From positions 3,038,001-3,102,000 of the forward strand of contig JAPNXP010000012.1 in NCBI GenBank assembly GCA_028753945.1: a stretch of 64,000 nt of DNA, read 5' to 3'. The translations under genes were made by a program, and so were the position numbers. This DNA comes from Hexactinellida sp. DTS-2022 (lineage: Eukaryota; Porifera; Hexactinellida). Position 1 is the first letter of the stretch. Every line of letters begins with the position of its first letter. The notes beneath the pieces are model-generated. The model was not told where the DNA came from. It was given only the letters and a program-made list of their open reading frames with translations, and ran no database searches. Shown piece by piece: positions 46,446 to 57,133 of this stretch.

Positions 46446-48820
46446 CGAACGAACAAAGGTCACGAAGCGACCTTTTGAGAGAATGACCCGTCGCGAAGCA
46501 ACCGAGACCGAAGGGCTCGTATAGCTAACAATACATTTAGATTGGAGTTAATTGGTAAAAATTTCATAATATTTATACTCCTTAAGTAAATGTGGTTTTT
46601 CTCAGAGATGGTGAAAGATAGGAACAAACTTCCAATAGATCAATTGTTCCTTATTTCGCATAACAACTTTACAAACTGTCTTGTCACCTTGTGCTTATAA
46701 TTACATCGTTTTCAATTTTGGACATTTCTATTTGTAAAGTATTTGGCGTGTTTAGAGATAACCCAAAATTAACACAAAATGCTTACTCATTACTTATTAT
46801 ATTGATAATCAAATTTGAATAACTTTGAAATGTAATACTATAAAGGCTCATTACCTTCCACTGCACCTTCCTGATATTGTTTAACCCCGCATTCTGATGA
46901 TTACATGATGAATATTGTAAATGTGCTTAAAACAGTGAATTTTGTGAATTACAAGCAATTAAGTATATTTTCAGGCTTCTTAAAATATGTGCATGATTGG
47001 GAGCTTGACTCCTTGAGGCAATTTTGATTGGAAACAATTAGAAAAAGTGTTACCCCTGTATTCGAAAATTATGTTTGAATACGGTAAAGTTAGTTCAATC
47101 AATTCGGAGCTTACAAACAAAAGCATAAATATTTAAATAGATGCAACATCAAGGGTGTCAAGGCAATACAAGTCAGAGGGGAATCCCCGCTGTGCTCCCG
47201 CTTGGGGGTTTCCTAATTTGGGCTCCTATTTTGATAACGGACCCCTAGGTGGGCCCTTATCAAACTATTCTATCTGTACAAAAGCACATAAATCGAAGTG
47301 GACCCTCTAGAAACAAGTCGAAGTGGCCCCCATAGGAGCCCCTAACTTTGGGTCCGAGTTGATATGGGGCCCACAAGAAGTCGCAGAGAGGGTGCAGCCA
47401 GGTATGGACCAAGGGCCCACCTGGGTCAGTGTTATGCGATCACTTGGAGAGGCCGAGTTGTCCCAGGGAGAGGATGCGTGAATTCTGACATTCTCGGCAT
47501 TTTGAAGAATTCCGAGACACTGGGTGGCATGGTCGATACTTCACTCTTTCTCCTTCGTTTCTCTTCTCCCGACAATATAACTACAGATCAACTGCAATAG
47601 TATTAAATCCAAACTAAAGTTCAAGTTATACATACAGATTCCCACTTCGCTCGCATTGCGAACGAATTGAGAATTTTCCCCGAATGGACCCCCCCCCCTG
47701 GCTGGACTCCCTGTACAGCATTGTACTTCTTTATTGTATACTCCTCTCTTATCATGGCTGAAATTGAGATTAATGTGTTTTTTCAGCAGTATATTCTCAT
47801 ATTTTTGTGCACAAAATTTGAAGTCAATCACATTTTAACATATAGTCACTGGAGGTTTTCTCTCTCAATATATAGCGATTTACCGTAAACAAAAAGAGTA
47901 AAAATTTTAAACATGTTCATACCCTTCTATGCTATGTAGTAATTCCTCTAAAGTTGATTTGACTTAATTCGAAAGTTAGAGCTTACACTAATTAGCCAAA
48001 ACTATTTAAACATTAGGAATTATATTGGATACTCATTATTCGCCGTGTAACTTACACATTATTCGCCGCGTAACTTATGGAACTTATAGCGATAAATTTA
48101 GGTCTATTACCGAGATTTACATGGAGACATACTACAAAACGAGTTAAAAGGTTATTGCATGTAGTATATAGGATGAGATATGCTTCAAATCCCTTAAAAA
48201 AATTGTTTAAAGAAGGGTCCTCCCATGGTGACTAATGACGTAATAATCTTCAAAAGGTTATTACATTAAAAGTATAGTCCCGATTGAGTTGAAATTTTCA
48301 GTGCAGCTACTACTTATTGCATACTGTTCAAAAATACTCTAATCTCAATTTATGAAATGTTCAGAGAGGGGCCTTAATTTTCAAAATGATTGCCGGGGGC
48401 CCTTTGAATTTGTCGCTATAAAAAAGTTTGCCCAAACTTTCCAGAGCGGCATGGGAGCTATATCCTAAAGTATCAGAATCAGGCATAAAACTTAACTAGC
48501 CAGAGGTTGATCACGGAACCTTAATTTTTGACCCCACTATATGTACTTTTGCTTTTGGCCGGGTATTGTATTTCCCATAATAGACAATAGTTAAATATCT
48601 TTCATTTTGGGAAATTTCACCAGAATGACGTTATCTACTTCACTTGACTTTGATCAATTCTAAGAGCTTCAGTCTACGTACAGTAGTCTCTTAATTATTT
48701 AGAATTTTAGAAGTATTTAGTTTGTATGCATCTAAGGTCATACATAATTGAAGAGACAACAAATAATAATTAAATTTGGAGAAACCACGCATTCTGACGC
48801 GTTAATGATGACGTGAAAGT
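46446..48820. other. Non-coding intronic stretch
   Basis: Contains the GAAGCGACC hairpin repeat (46446-46520), a GGGCCCAC-rich block (47200-47420) and a C9-10 run at ~47690. Frames of up to 96 codons here overlap these repeats and show no known domain. Confidence 0.5.
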
Positions 48821-48822
48821 AT

Positions 48823-49830
48823 TTTAGTGTGCTTCTACTAAAAATCGTTATAGTTGGGTCCTACTATAGTTTATACTTTAATATGAACAATTCTAAAATC
48901 GTTCTGGTGGAATTACGGCCGGCGGCCGTATGTACTCGCCTGACTAAACAATTATTGATTTCAAATTAGGTCATACTGAAGATTTTAACCTCGAAGCCCC
49001 ATTTCTCAACTTCGTCTTTGTTCGTCAGTTATATCTAAATAGGTTTCTGATCCACTGACTTTTAGTGTGCTTCTTCTAGTAAAAAACATTATAGTAGGGT
49101 CCTACTATAGTTTTTTACTATAAGTGCACACCAGTGCTGCAAATGGGTCACGAGCAGTGACCCATGACCCATGTGACCCATCGAAGGAGGAGTGACCCAT
49201 GACCTACTGACCCATGGGTCAATGACCCATTCATGTTATTATCTTACCAATTATGTACCAATATTCTGAACTTAGAAGTAACTATAATTTAAATATAATT
49301 TAGTCTCACACAATCATGATATCAAGTTGTTTTTATAACCTTCTAGCACTACAGATACGGCTTCGATGGTCTCTGGTAACATTGAATTACGTTGAGACTT
49401 TACTATATGTAGAGCATTAAAGGTATTAAAATACCTCTCGCTCTCTGATGATCTCTTATTACAAGTCTAATGATCTCTCTTACTTATATATAATTAATTA
49501 ATCAAAGTTAATCAAAGTATTGATGGGTCATGACCCATGGCGTGTCACCCATGACCCATTGACCCATCCCAAAAAACGTGACCCATATGACCCATTGACC
49601 CATGGGTCACTGACCCTTTTGCAGCTCTGGTGCACATTATTGAATTTACCTCTGTCGGACTTCCGTCCGTCCGGCCGGCCGTACGCGATGGCCTGACTAA
49701 ACCATTGGTGATAGAGATTTAAAATTTGGACACGAGATATTGGATTTCCTGGAGATGATCACCTCGAAGCCTGATCTCTCAATTTCGCTTTTGTTCGTCA
49801 GTTATATCGAATTTGTATTCTGGTCCAGTG
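48823..49830. repeat. Two-unit direct repeat, second unit split by a MITE
   Basis: Units start at 48823 and 49061 (TTTAGTGTGCTTCT), period ~238 bp. Each has GGGTCCTACTATAGTTT, a CCGGCCGGC/GGCCGGCGG region, CCTGACTAAA, CCTCGAAGCC and TTCGTCAGTTATATC. The second is interrupted by 49132-49629. Confidence 0.8.
49132..49629. mobile_element. hAT-type MITE built of TGACCCAT motifs
   Basis: Left CAGTGCTGCAAATGGGTCAC and right (inverted) CAGAGCTGCAAAAGGGTCAG, flanked by GTGCACAC/GTGCACAT (7 of 8). Both ends are packed with TGACCCATG/CATGGGTCA repeats. Confidence 0.93.
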
Positions 49831-50154
49831 ACTCTTTAATAATTCGAATTAGTTATTGAAAATATAGAGGTTGTATTCTCCTAAGGATGTTATTTCTATA
49901 TATCAATTAAAATTATCAGGTCGCTAATCAATTCTACGTTTAATTAATGATTATTTACATAAATCAGCCATCTTCTCCATATTGTAATTACTCTATAATA
50001 TATTGAATACAATAGAACATATTACATAAGCCTACTATCTGCTAGATAATGACTGTTATTGATTGGTTTGTAAGTGAATATGTGTTTCATACAAGTGCAA
50101 TGAAAACATTTGGAAGTTGGAACATTTTACAAGTTGATGATAAATACTTCACGT

Positions 50155-51082
50155 ATAGTATGGTCGTTGTAAGGTTGAACTAGAAAGAACTCATACAAAG
50201 CGTATTTTAGTATCACTAGAAGCGGAATTTTTCGTAGAATAACATATCCAAAATCCGCTAAAATCCGTTTTTGGGGAAACTTTTTACACGGGTGGCAGTG
50301 TCGGCCATTTCATAGTAAATCGCTGACATTTTCTTAACTAACTTTCTCAAATCAAAACTAATCAACTTATAATCACCATATTTGTACTGAGCGTAAAATT
50401 TCCAGCAATTTGATATATCACATGATAACATTTGGAGGATTTTTTTCCATAGCAACGCTGGAATGTATCAAAAATATGTCAGGAATGTGCGAACATTCCA
50501 TTCTCAAATTGTGGGCCTATCCAATCTAGTGACCCCTCGTTCAACTCCACTAGTATAATTATACACATATCGACCCTCTAAAATGGGATTTGAGAAGATT
50601 TATCAGAAAATCTTCAATTTTAGGTTTATCTCGAATAATCTCGACAAATCCCATTTTAGAGGGTCGATATGTGTATAATTATTATACTAGTGGAGTTGAA
50701 CGAGGGTTCACTAGATGGATAGGCCCACAATTTGAGAATGGAATGTTCGCACATTCCTGACATATTTTTGATACATTCTAGCGTTGCTATCTAAAAAATC
50801 CTCCAAATGTTGTCATGTGATATATCAAATTGCTGGAAATTTTACGCTCAGTACAAATATGGTGATTATAAGTTGATTAGTTTTGATTTGAGAAAGTTAG
50901 TTACGAAAATGTCGGCGATTTTCTATGAAATGGCCGACACTGCCACCCGTGTAAAAATTTTCCCCAAACGGATTTTAGCGGATTTTGGATATGTTATTCT
51001 ACTAAAAATTCCGCTTCTAGTGATACTAAAATACGCTTTGTATGAATTTTTTCTAGGTTCAACCTTACAATTACCATACTAT
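50155..51082. mobile_element. Foldback element with ~440-bp arms
   Basis: Arms 50155-50592 and 50645-51082 are >95% reverse complementary by eye, around a 52-bp loop with its own small hairpin. Ends TAGTATGGTCGTTGTAAGG and (inverted) TAGTATGGTAATTGTAAGG. It shares GGAATGT-gcga-ACATTCC, GTGACCCCTCGTTCAACTCC and CATAGCAACG blocks with the 5949-10219 foldback. The 92-codon frame at 50807 (+) and its mirror (-) are arm artefacts. Confidence 0.93.
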
Positions 51083-51329
51083 TAATAGACGTGTTGGAGC
51101 ATTGGTATTCGAATGAAATGACACCAAATTGTGACTGACAATTGTCCCAACAGGGAGAGCTGTCAAAGTTCATTCTCGTACTCGTCGATATGAGTGTGAA
51201 ATTTCCAAAGTGGAGATGGAATTGACGAATACGACCAGATTGGTACTCGCTTACTTCTAGTTCTGCGTTTATAACCTCTGCAAGACCTCTGGAAGACCTC
51301 GATAACTCTTAAGTATTAATGTCTGGCCA

Positions 51330-52270
51330 TAATTCATGGGCTATAACAATATTCGATAGTTCCATTGACGGCTTCTTGTTATAGACAGCTTCATCCGGAT
51401 AGCAGTATGATAGCTGGTGTTATGATTCCACTGTACCCACCTTAGGTACTTCACACAACAATATTCGTTATTGTTAACGCATCATTCCGAAAAGGCCGTC
51501 TTTGATATTATCTCTTTCCACAGCACCTTGATACTCTGGGTTTCCGTTGACTATTTTTATTGTTGGCCATTTCGTTGCTAGGGTAGTGAATAGGAGTCCC
51601 TACCATTGTCTGAGTGGATAATGTGTGGCGGTCCAGAGTCACAATAAATACTTCTCACAGCCGACTTGCGTTTAAGTGGAATCAAGTTGATCTTGGTAAA
51701 CTGATCCAAATAGACCAATAAATATTTGTGGTGTGTAACCCCATGAGCAGACAAGTTGACCTCGATGTTTTGATCGCCCATTTCGATCAAGTCCATCTGT
51801 ACCCTGCTGAGGAAATCGGTGGATGTGATGGGTTTCACAACTACACTCTTGAGAGATTTCTTTGCTTTCTTTAGATGACATACTTGACAAAAATCCCACA
51901 AATCTTTGCTGTCACACCATGATGTTTCAGAGCAAGGTGCTTGTAGAGTTTGGTTCTACCTGTATGGTTACCTTCGGGCCTATGAAGCGAGTCCAATTTA
52001 TCGTACAGCTCTTCTATTGTCGACACTCTTCTGGATATTCCATCTTACTTGCCTTTAAGATACAGGATACTTGTTCCCTGAAAAGACACCAACTCAAAAC
52101 GGTCATGAACTCTTTGCCATCTGGAAAGTTCATTCTTCTGGATGACGTATGTTTTTGTACTTTGGAGCAAATTTCTTTCATTAGCTATACCAGCTCGCGT
52201 ATATGTAGCACTTGATGTCTCCGTCGATATATTTAAGAGTGACTTGTCGAATTCACTTCTGGACATGTTA
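51330..52270 (-). pseudogene. KRBA2/Ginger-like integrase relic C
   Basis: Read on the minus strand: a start region (MSRSEFDKSLLNIS), then LALKHHGVTAKIC, WDFCQVCHLKKAKKSLKSVV (zinc-binding Cys pair), FLSRVQMDLIEM (first catalytic Asp), HKYLLVYLDQFTKINLIPLK, PPHIIHSDNGRD (second Asp), NGNPEYQGAVERDNIKDGLF (Glu) and VYNKKPSMELS. Frames shift several times and stops occur near 52053. It matches relic D closely in motif choice (CHLKKxKKSxKS, GAVER), so C and D are one subfamily. Confidence 0.72.
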
Positions 52271-52490
52271 CTCTTCCAGTCGATTCACAAATAGGAGATC
52301 TTACGAATACACCCATTGATCTATTTACTAGCAATTTTGTTTACAATTACAGTTGTGATCACAAATTAAGGCATAACATCAAACAAATGTCATACTTCTG
52401 TCTATTAGGCAACAATGCAGGAAATGAATAACTTTGACATTGTAATGCAATCACTATTTGTTTATGCTATCATCATACAAATAGAGCAAC

Positions 52491-52645
52491 CTTATATGTA
52501 GACGGTCTCTATAAGGCCATACAAACTAAGCCAAAAATTTGTAGACCGTCTATAAATTCTGTAGACCAAAAGCCCTGCCGTCTATGGGCAATACTAATTT
52601 ATATGTAAGAAAACCTGTTCTAGAAATAGACGGTGTACATATAAG
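52491..52645. mobile_element. MITE with CTTATATGTA ends
   Basis: CTTATATGTAGAC and GTGTACATATAAG are inverted; the interior carries TAGACCGTCTAT/ATAGACGG palindromes. No target duplication identified. Confidence 0.65.
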
Positions 52646-52710
52646 TTATTTTATACAAATAATGTAAAGGTTAATTAGTTAATAGTTCACTGGTATTTAC
52701 GTAAATAATA

Positions 52711-52788
52711 CAGTCGCCGCTTAACTGGGGGTAACTAACTTCGGACCAGTGACACTATTAGTAATATTATATTATGCGGAGTTGATTG
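52711..52788. mobile_element. Short CAGTCG-type MITE remnant
   Basis: CAGTCGCCGCTTAACTGG at the left with a TA flank, ATGCGGAGTTGATTG at the right. Same group as 29254 and 35446, internally deleted. Confidence 0.6.
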
Positions 52789-53499
52789 ATATAATATTAA
52801 TAAACACTAACTAGAATATAATAATAATACTGTCTAGCTACAATTATTGTACTGTCTAGCAACAATTAATGAACAATAAACTACTCTCGATCTGTAAAAT
52901 AATTAACAGTGGCTTGACAAGTGGAACTAGGGGCCTGGGAATTTTTTTGTCTCAAATCTATTTTAAATTACTTTCACGTTCTATAGTATAATCTAAAACC
53001 TAGAAATCTCTAGTTTCGTGGTTAAATTCCTTTATTACTATAAAACTAGTCTATTGTAAGCTGACTCATTGAATTTTAAGCTTAATTTCTTGTTATGGAT
53101 TCATTACGCTATAGCACTTCTCAGTATCATAAAAAGCATTGTAGTGACATTTTAAAGCATAATACTCGTTGTAGGAATATAAATATGCTTATAAGGAATT
53201 GGATTATCCTAAATACAAATTCCTTCCAAATTTTGATTCAAATTATCAGGAGAAATTCTGACCCGAAAATTAATCCTTTGTTAGTTTAGTCGGTAAATAA
53301 GTCGTGGGCAGATGTTTTGAATAATTTTAATTGTTCCTATATATATATAGGTTATTGATTTAAAAATAAAATGGCCCGTACAACCCCGCATCGAAAGATT
53401 TCTAAAGCATTTTCTTTGGGCCCAATTTTACTCCGTCCGAATTTTTAATCTCATTTTCACATTATTTCGTTAAAAATTGTATAAATTAAATTATTTATT

Positions 53500-55255
53500 C
53501 TCTAATGGATAACAAGGAAGCTATTGCTTTTCTTTAATCGCATACTTCATTCAGAGAGGCAACAGACGCATTTATGAATACTTTTGAAATTCCTGTGTGT
53601 GAATCTCACTCAATTCGGAGAAGGTTTGGTCAACTCAAAATTTGATCGCGTAGCTTTTAGAAAAAGAACGATTTATATCCTTGTGAAGTAATTTACTTTC
53701 ATTCTCTTCAAGCCATCCACCTCTAAAGAAACGCATCAGCGAAGAAAACATAATTTTGAAACCGAATTCTCACAAGATACCAGAAAGCCCATTGATCAAT
53801 AGACAAATAAAGGACACAAGAAATGACTAAAGCCGCTTTTGGATGTACAGTCGAAACCGGTTTATTCTAACTCGGGTTATTCTAACTCATCGGTTTATTC
53901 TAACTATTAGTAATGCAATATTTTGTAAGAAATTCCGACTATACTGTATTTTCATCGGTTTTTCTAACTATCGGTTTTTTCTTACTATTTTTATCTGAAA
54001 AGAAATGGTTAGAAAAAACTGGTTTGAACTGTATTTGATTCCTTGCAGATTTTGAGAATGTTGAAGTTAAAATCATTGCAACTTAAGAGTTACAACTTGT
54101 CTCTAGTAAAGTCGTTATCACGAAACTGCAAAATCATGTAAACCATCAATCGTCAATGGAAGTTTGGATGTTCTACCAGAGACTTATCGATCGACAAGTC
54201 TTTTTTGCTGTTAGATTTCCTTGAGATTGGAAAACATCATATTTCCTCTCTATTATATGATCACTGATTATCGTGCAGATATAATTCTAACAAATCTGTC
54301 CTCAGAATTAATTGAGATGCAAATTAATGTAACTTCACAATTGGTTTCGGAATCTCTTTTAAGGCTATCTTGAGACAAACTATTCTAAGGCTACTCGTAT
54401 CTATTCCGATTCTTGAGGACTCTAACTATTCATTGTAAATTAAGGTTTCTCAAAGATTGGATGGTTCAGGAATCCATAAAATTTACAATCAGTTTGAGGC
54501 TTTCCACAATTCAACACTTAAAATTATGTTCTATTTGCATTCAAGATAATACTATTCTAGACTCATCTAATAATACTATTTGGGCCAATGACATGCCCAG
54601 TCCGACCAATTGTATTGTTAGCCCAAAAAGAAAACAATGTTAACTTCTTCCTAATGGATCGGATTGTTAACCCTGAAGTGGCTTCTTTCGAAAACGAAGG
54701 ACTTCTAGTTCCTCAAGGTTTGATTAAAGTCAAGGTACCGCGTACTATGTTTGATGGTCAAATGTCAAGCATTTTGAGTGGTGCGGGTGGAGCTCATTAC
54801 CAGCTTTGTACTGCTAACTTGACAGAATTAAAGGATTTGGAACTGTAATGTTAGGATTCCCTATGAATAGGGTTATCACATCTGCCTAATAAATTGGTGC
54901 TTCAGTTGACACAGAAGAATACCTAAAACTTGGTTCCAAAGAAATATTTGGTTTGACATATGAACCACTATCTGATATCAATATCATACCTGTTTCACCG
55001 CTGCACACCTACATTTGCATATTTCGCTGGTTTATGCTAATAATAGTCTACCATAAACGATCTGGAAAATTTAAATGATCACTTTCTTCTAGAGTAATAA
55101 TTGATTCAATGAAGTTCACAAGGGAATTTTTGTTTGATAAAAGAGTTTTGAAGATCGACTAGCCATGTCCTGCTGGAGGCACATCGTCAACCGGAAATAT
55201 CGCGAGAGAATGCTTTCAACGCCCTGTATAAAACCCTGAATTTGACATCGAGAAA
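53500..55255 (+). pseudogene. Transposase relic resembling the RAG1/Transib superfamily
   Basis: Pieces in order on the + strand: TSFREATDAFMNTFEIPVCE and SHSIRRRFGQL (53550-53640); PSTSKETHQRRKHNF region in shifted frames; a MITE (53848-54031); MLKLKSLQLKSYNLSLVKSL; KVSQRLDGSGIHKIYNQFEA (54442-54501; the Asp at 54460 could match the first RAG1/Transib catalytic Asp in D-G-x-G); RPIVLLAQKENNVNFFLMDR (54606-54665); GAGGAHYQLCTANLTELKDL (compare the C-x2-C of RAG1); EEYLKLGSKEIFGLTYEPLS, PLHTYICIFRWFM; and PAGGTSSTGNIARECF (compare the N-G-N-x-A-R-K of RAG1). The third acidic residue region is not present; the copy ends at a MITE. Many stops and shifts. The superfamily assignment is motif-based and tentative. 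Confidence 0.5.
53848..54031. mobile_element. MITE, CAGTCGAAACCGGTTTATTC type
   Basis: Ends CAGTCGAAACCGGTTT and (inverted) CAGTTCAAACCAGTTTTTTC, TA on both sides (53846-53847, 54032-54033). Interior TCGGTTTATTCTAACT repeats. It splits the RAG1/Transib-like relic. Confidence 0.9.
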
Positions 55256-55262
55256 TAATTTA

Positions 55263-55403
55263 CATTTGAAACCGGTTATTTTTAACACCGGATATATTTA
55301 ACACATTTTCTTGTAAATAATTAATTATTGTTGATGTTGTAAAATCGGGTATTTTTAACAAATTTTCGTTAAAAGAATGTGTTAAAATATCCGGTTTCAA
55401 CTG
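55263..55403. mobile_element. MITE, GAAACCGGTTATTTTTAACA type
   Basis: Left CATTTGAAACCGG and right CCGGTTTCAACTG, TA on both sides (55261-55262, 55404-55405). Internal TTTTTAACA copies. It marks the 3' end of the RAG1/Transib-like relic. Confidence 0.85.
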
Positions 55404-55489
55404 TAGTTGGCTACCTATAAGCTAAGAAAATATAGTTGTTTCGTCTACAATTAAACTCAACAGGTGACTTTTTCAGGTGAATAGGATGA

Positions 55490-55600
55490 CTCGTGACCTA
55501 CGTTATAATAAGGCCTGTTCATTAGTGTTAAATTTTGGACCATGGATGTCGTTTATGTCCATTGATTCTTTTTACAATAAATGTTGTAGTTAAAGATATA
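55490..55600. repeat. Single foldback arm (43293 family)
   Basis: GTGACCTACGTTATAATAAG, GGCCTGTTCATTAGTGTTAA and GGACCATGGATGTCGTTTA match the inner left arm at 43553-43660. No partner arm is nearby. Confidence 0.75.
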
Positions 55601-55638
55601 TAACCAAGGTAGAAGAAAATTGTACATAAGGGTTTCTC

Positions 55639-57133
55639 AACATTACTTTGTAATCACTGAACAAGTGTGTGGTATCTATGTAAGATCGTGTCCTACCTGC
55701 CATCTAAAAAATCTAAAAAATCGATAAAATCTGTGTGACAAAACGAATTGTGTCGAGGAATTAACTTAGTGGGGGTCAAGTTGATCTAATCGACTTCAGT
55801 GATTTGAATCCAATTGAAAACAAGTCACCAGACGGAGTCACGCCCTATAAATAGCTCTTGGTATACATAGATCATTTACCAAGAAAATAAATTTGTCTCT
55901 TATCGTTACAAAAACTGCAGAAATTTTTTGTGATATAGTAGTTGACTTTTTGCTGACAAGGCCCACCTCATATTTTACATTCGGATAATGGAGCGGGAAT
56001 CTCAAATCGTCAATTATTTCAAACTCTGCGAGATTCTTGGCCCTCTACCAAAATTTGCCATGTAAAACCCAGGCATCCTGAGTGTCAGGGTGCAGTTGAA
56101 CGTGTAAATATAGAGGTTAAAGATGGATTATTTTATATGATGCACGATAATAATGATCAATGCTGGTTAAAATATCTTAAATGGGTAAAATTCAATTACA
56201 ACACGAGTTACCAATCAAACATTCGAATGACACTGATTGAAGCAGTTTTTGACAAAGTTCCCTGATTCGGACTCGACACTTTTTCGACAATATAGGACTC
56301 GACACTTTCAGGATAAGATAATTTGCTAGATTCTCAGCAAACCTCTGTTTTTGAGCTCTGAAGAATCATCTCACTCTTCCCAAATCAAAATCATATCATT
56401 GAACGATTTGTTGAACAACTCGTCCATGTTATTCTAAGTTTCCACCTATACTTGACGAGTATGAAATCTCACTTTCATATTCCTTTCCACCAGGCACAGT
56501 TGTAAATGGTAAAGAGTATTATGACCAAACTGAAGTTCCAACGTCATTATATCCCTTGTATCTAGAAAAAAGATCATTTAGAAGATTCAGAAAGTGCTTT
56601 ATCCAATAAAGAACTGTTCATGGTACTCATCTAATTTATCCCTATCTTTTAATGCTTCCAATTCTACATACCTACTGTGTGCAATATGTGAGAATGAAAC
56701 TAAAGGTGCACATTCTTGTCCGGGTTGTAAACGTTACGTTCACATACCATGTGGAATTTCACAAGGAGAAGAAGGCTTCGGATCTTCAGTGTGGTGTCAA
56801 AGTTGTACACTAAAAGAAAAAAGTATATGTACTCAGAATTTAAGAAGAGGTATAAAGCTTAGCCAAGAAATATCTCACGATCGAATGCTTAGTGCTAATA
56901 ATACAAAATTCAAACCTGCAACGATTGGCAATACGGTAATTATACCCATATCTCGGCATGATAAGATGAGCTCGATTGGAAGACGTAATCTTATAGGTAA
57001 AATAACTGAAGAACATGACTTAGTGTATACTGTAGCTACATCTCATGGTATGATTTTCACTGGATACAATAGAAATCAATTTGATATTTGTACACTCGTA
57101 ACTAATCTCCGTGGTAATATTTATATCTCTTAA
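55639..57133 (+). pseudogene. KRBA2/Ginger-like integrase relic D with C4HC3 finger
   Basis: Pieces in order: FVITEQVCGIYVRSCPTCHL (zinc-binding region), GGQVDLIDFSDLNP (first Asp), LLVYIDHFTK, PPHILHSDNGAGIS (second Asp), KPRHPECQGAVERVNIEVKD (Glu), YNTSYQSNIRM. After broken frames comes an open 179-codon frame (56594-57133). It holds C29-x2-C32, C42-x2-C45, H50-x2-C53, C68-x2-C71, a PHD-like cross-brace finger, then TIGNTVIIPISRHDK and YNRNQFDIC. This finger plus C-terminal domain is typical of the KRBA2/SCAND3-related integrase elements, so it is part of the same relic and not a host PHD gene. The C-terminal frame is intact, the integrase core is not. Confidence 0.75.

Noticed and set aside
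47364-47888. ORFs in a GC-richer stretch
   Set aside because: They overlap GGGCCCAC-type repeats and a C-tract; opposite-strand frames overlap each other, and no family was recognised.
50807-51085. 92-codon ORF (+) and its mirror at 50258-50455 (-)
   Set aside because: Both lie in the arms of a foldback element and are near-identical because of the inverted repeat; no domain is recognisable.
56594-57133. Stand-alone host PHD-finger gene
   Set aside because: The finger is immediately downstream of an integrase core on the same strand and is followed by the C-terminal domain usual for such elements, so it is part of the relic.
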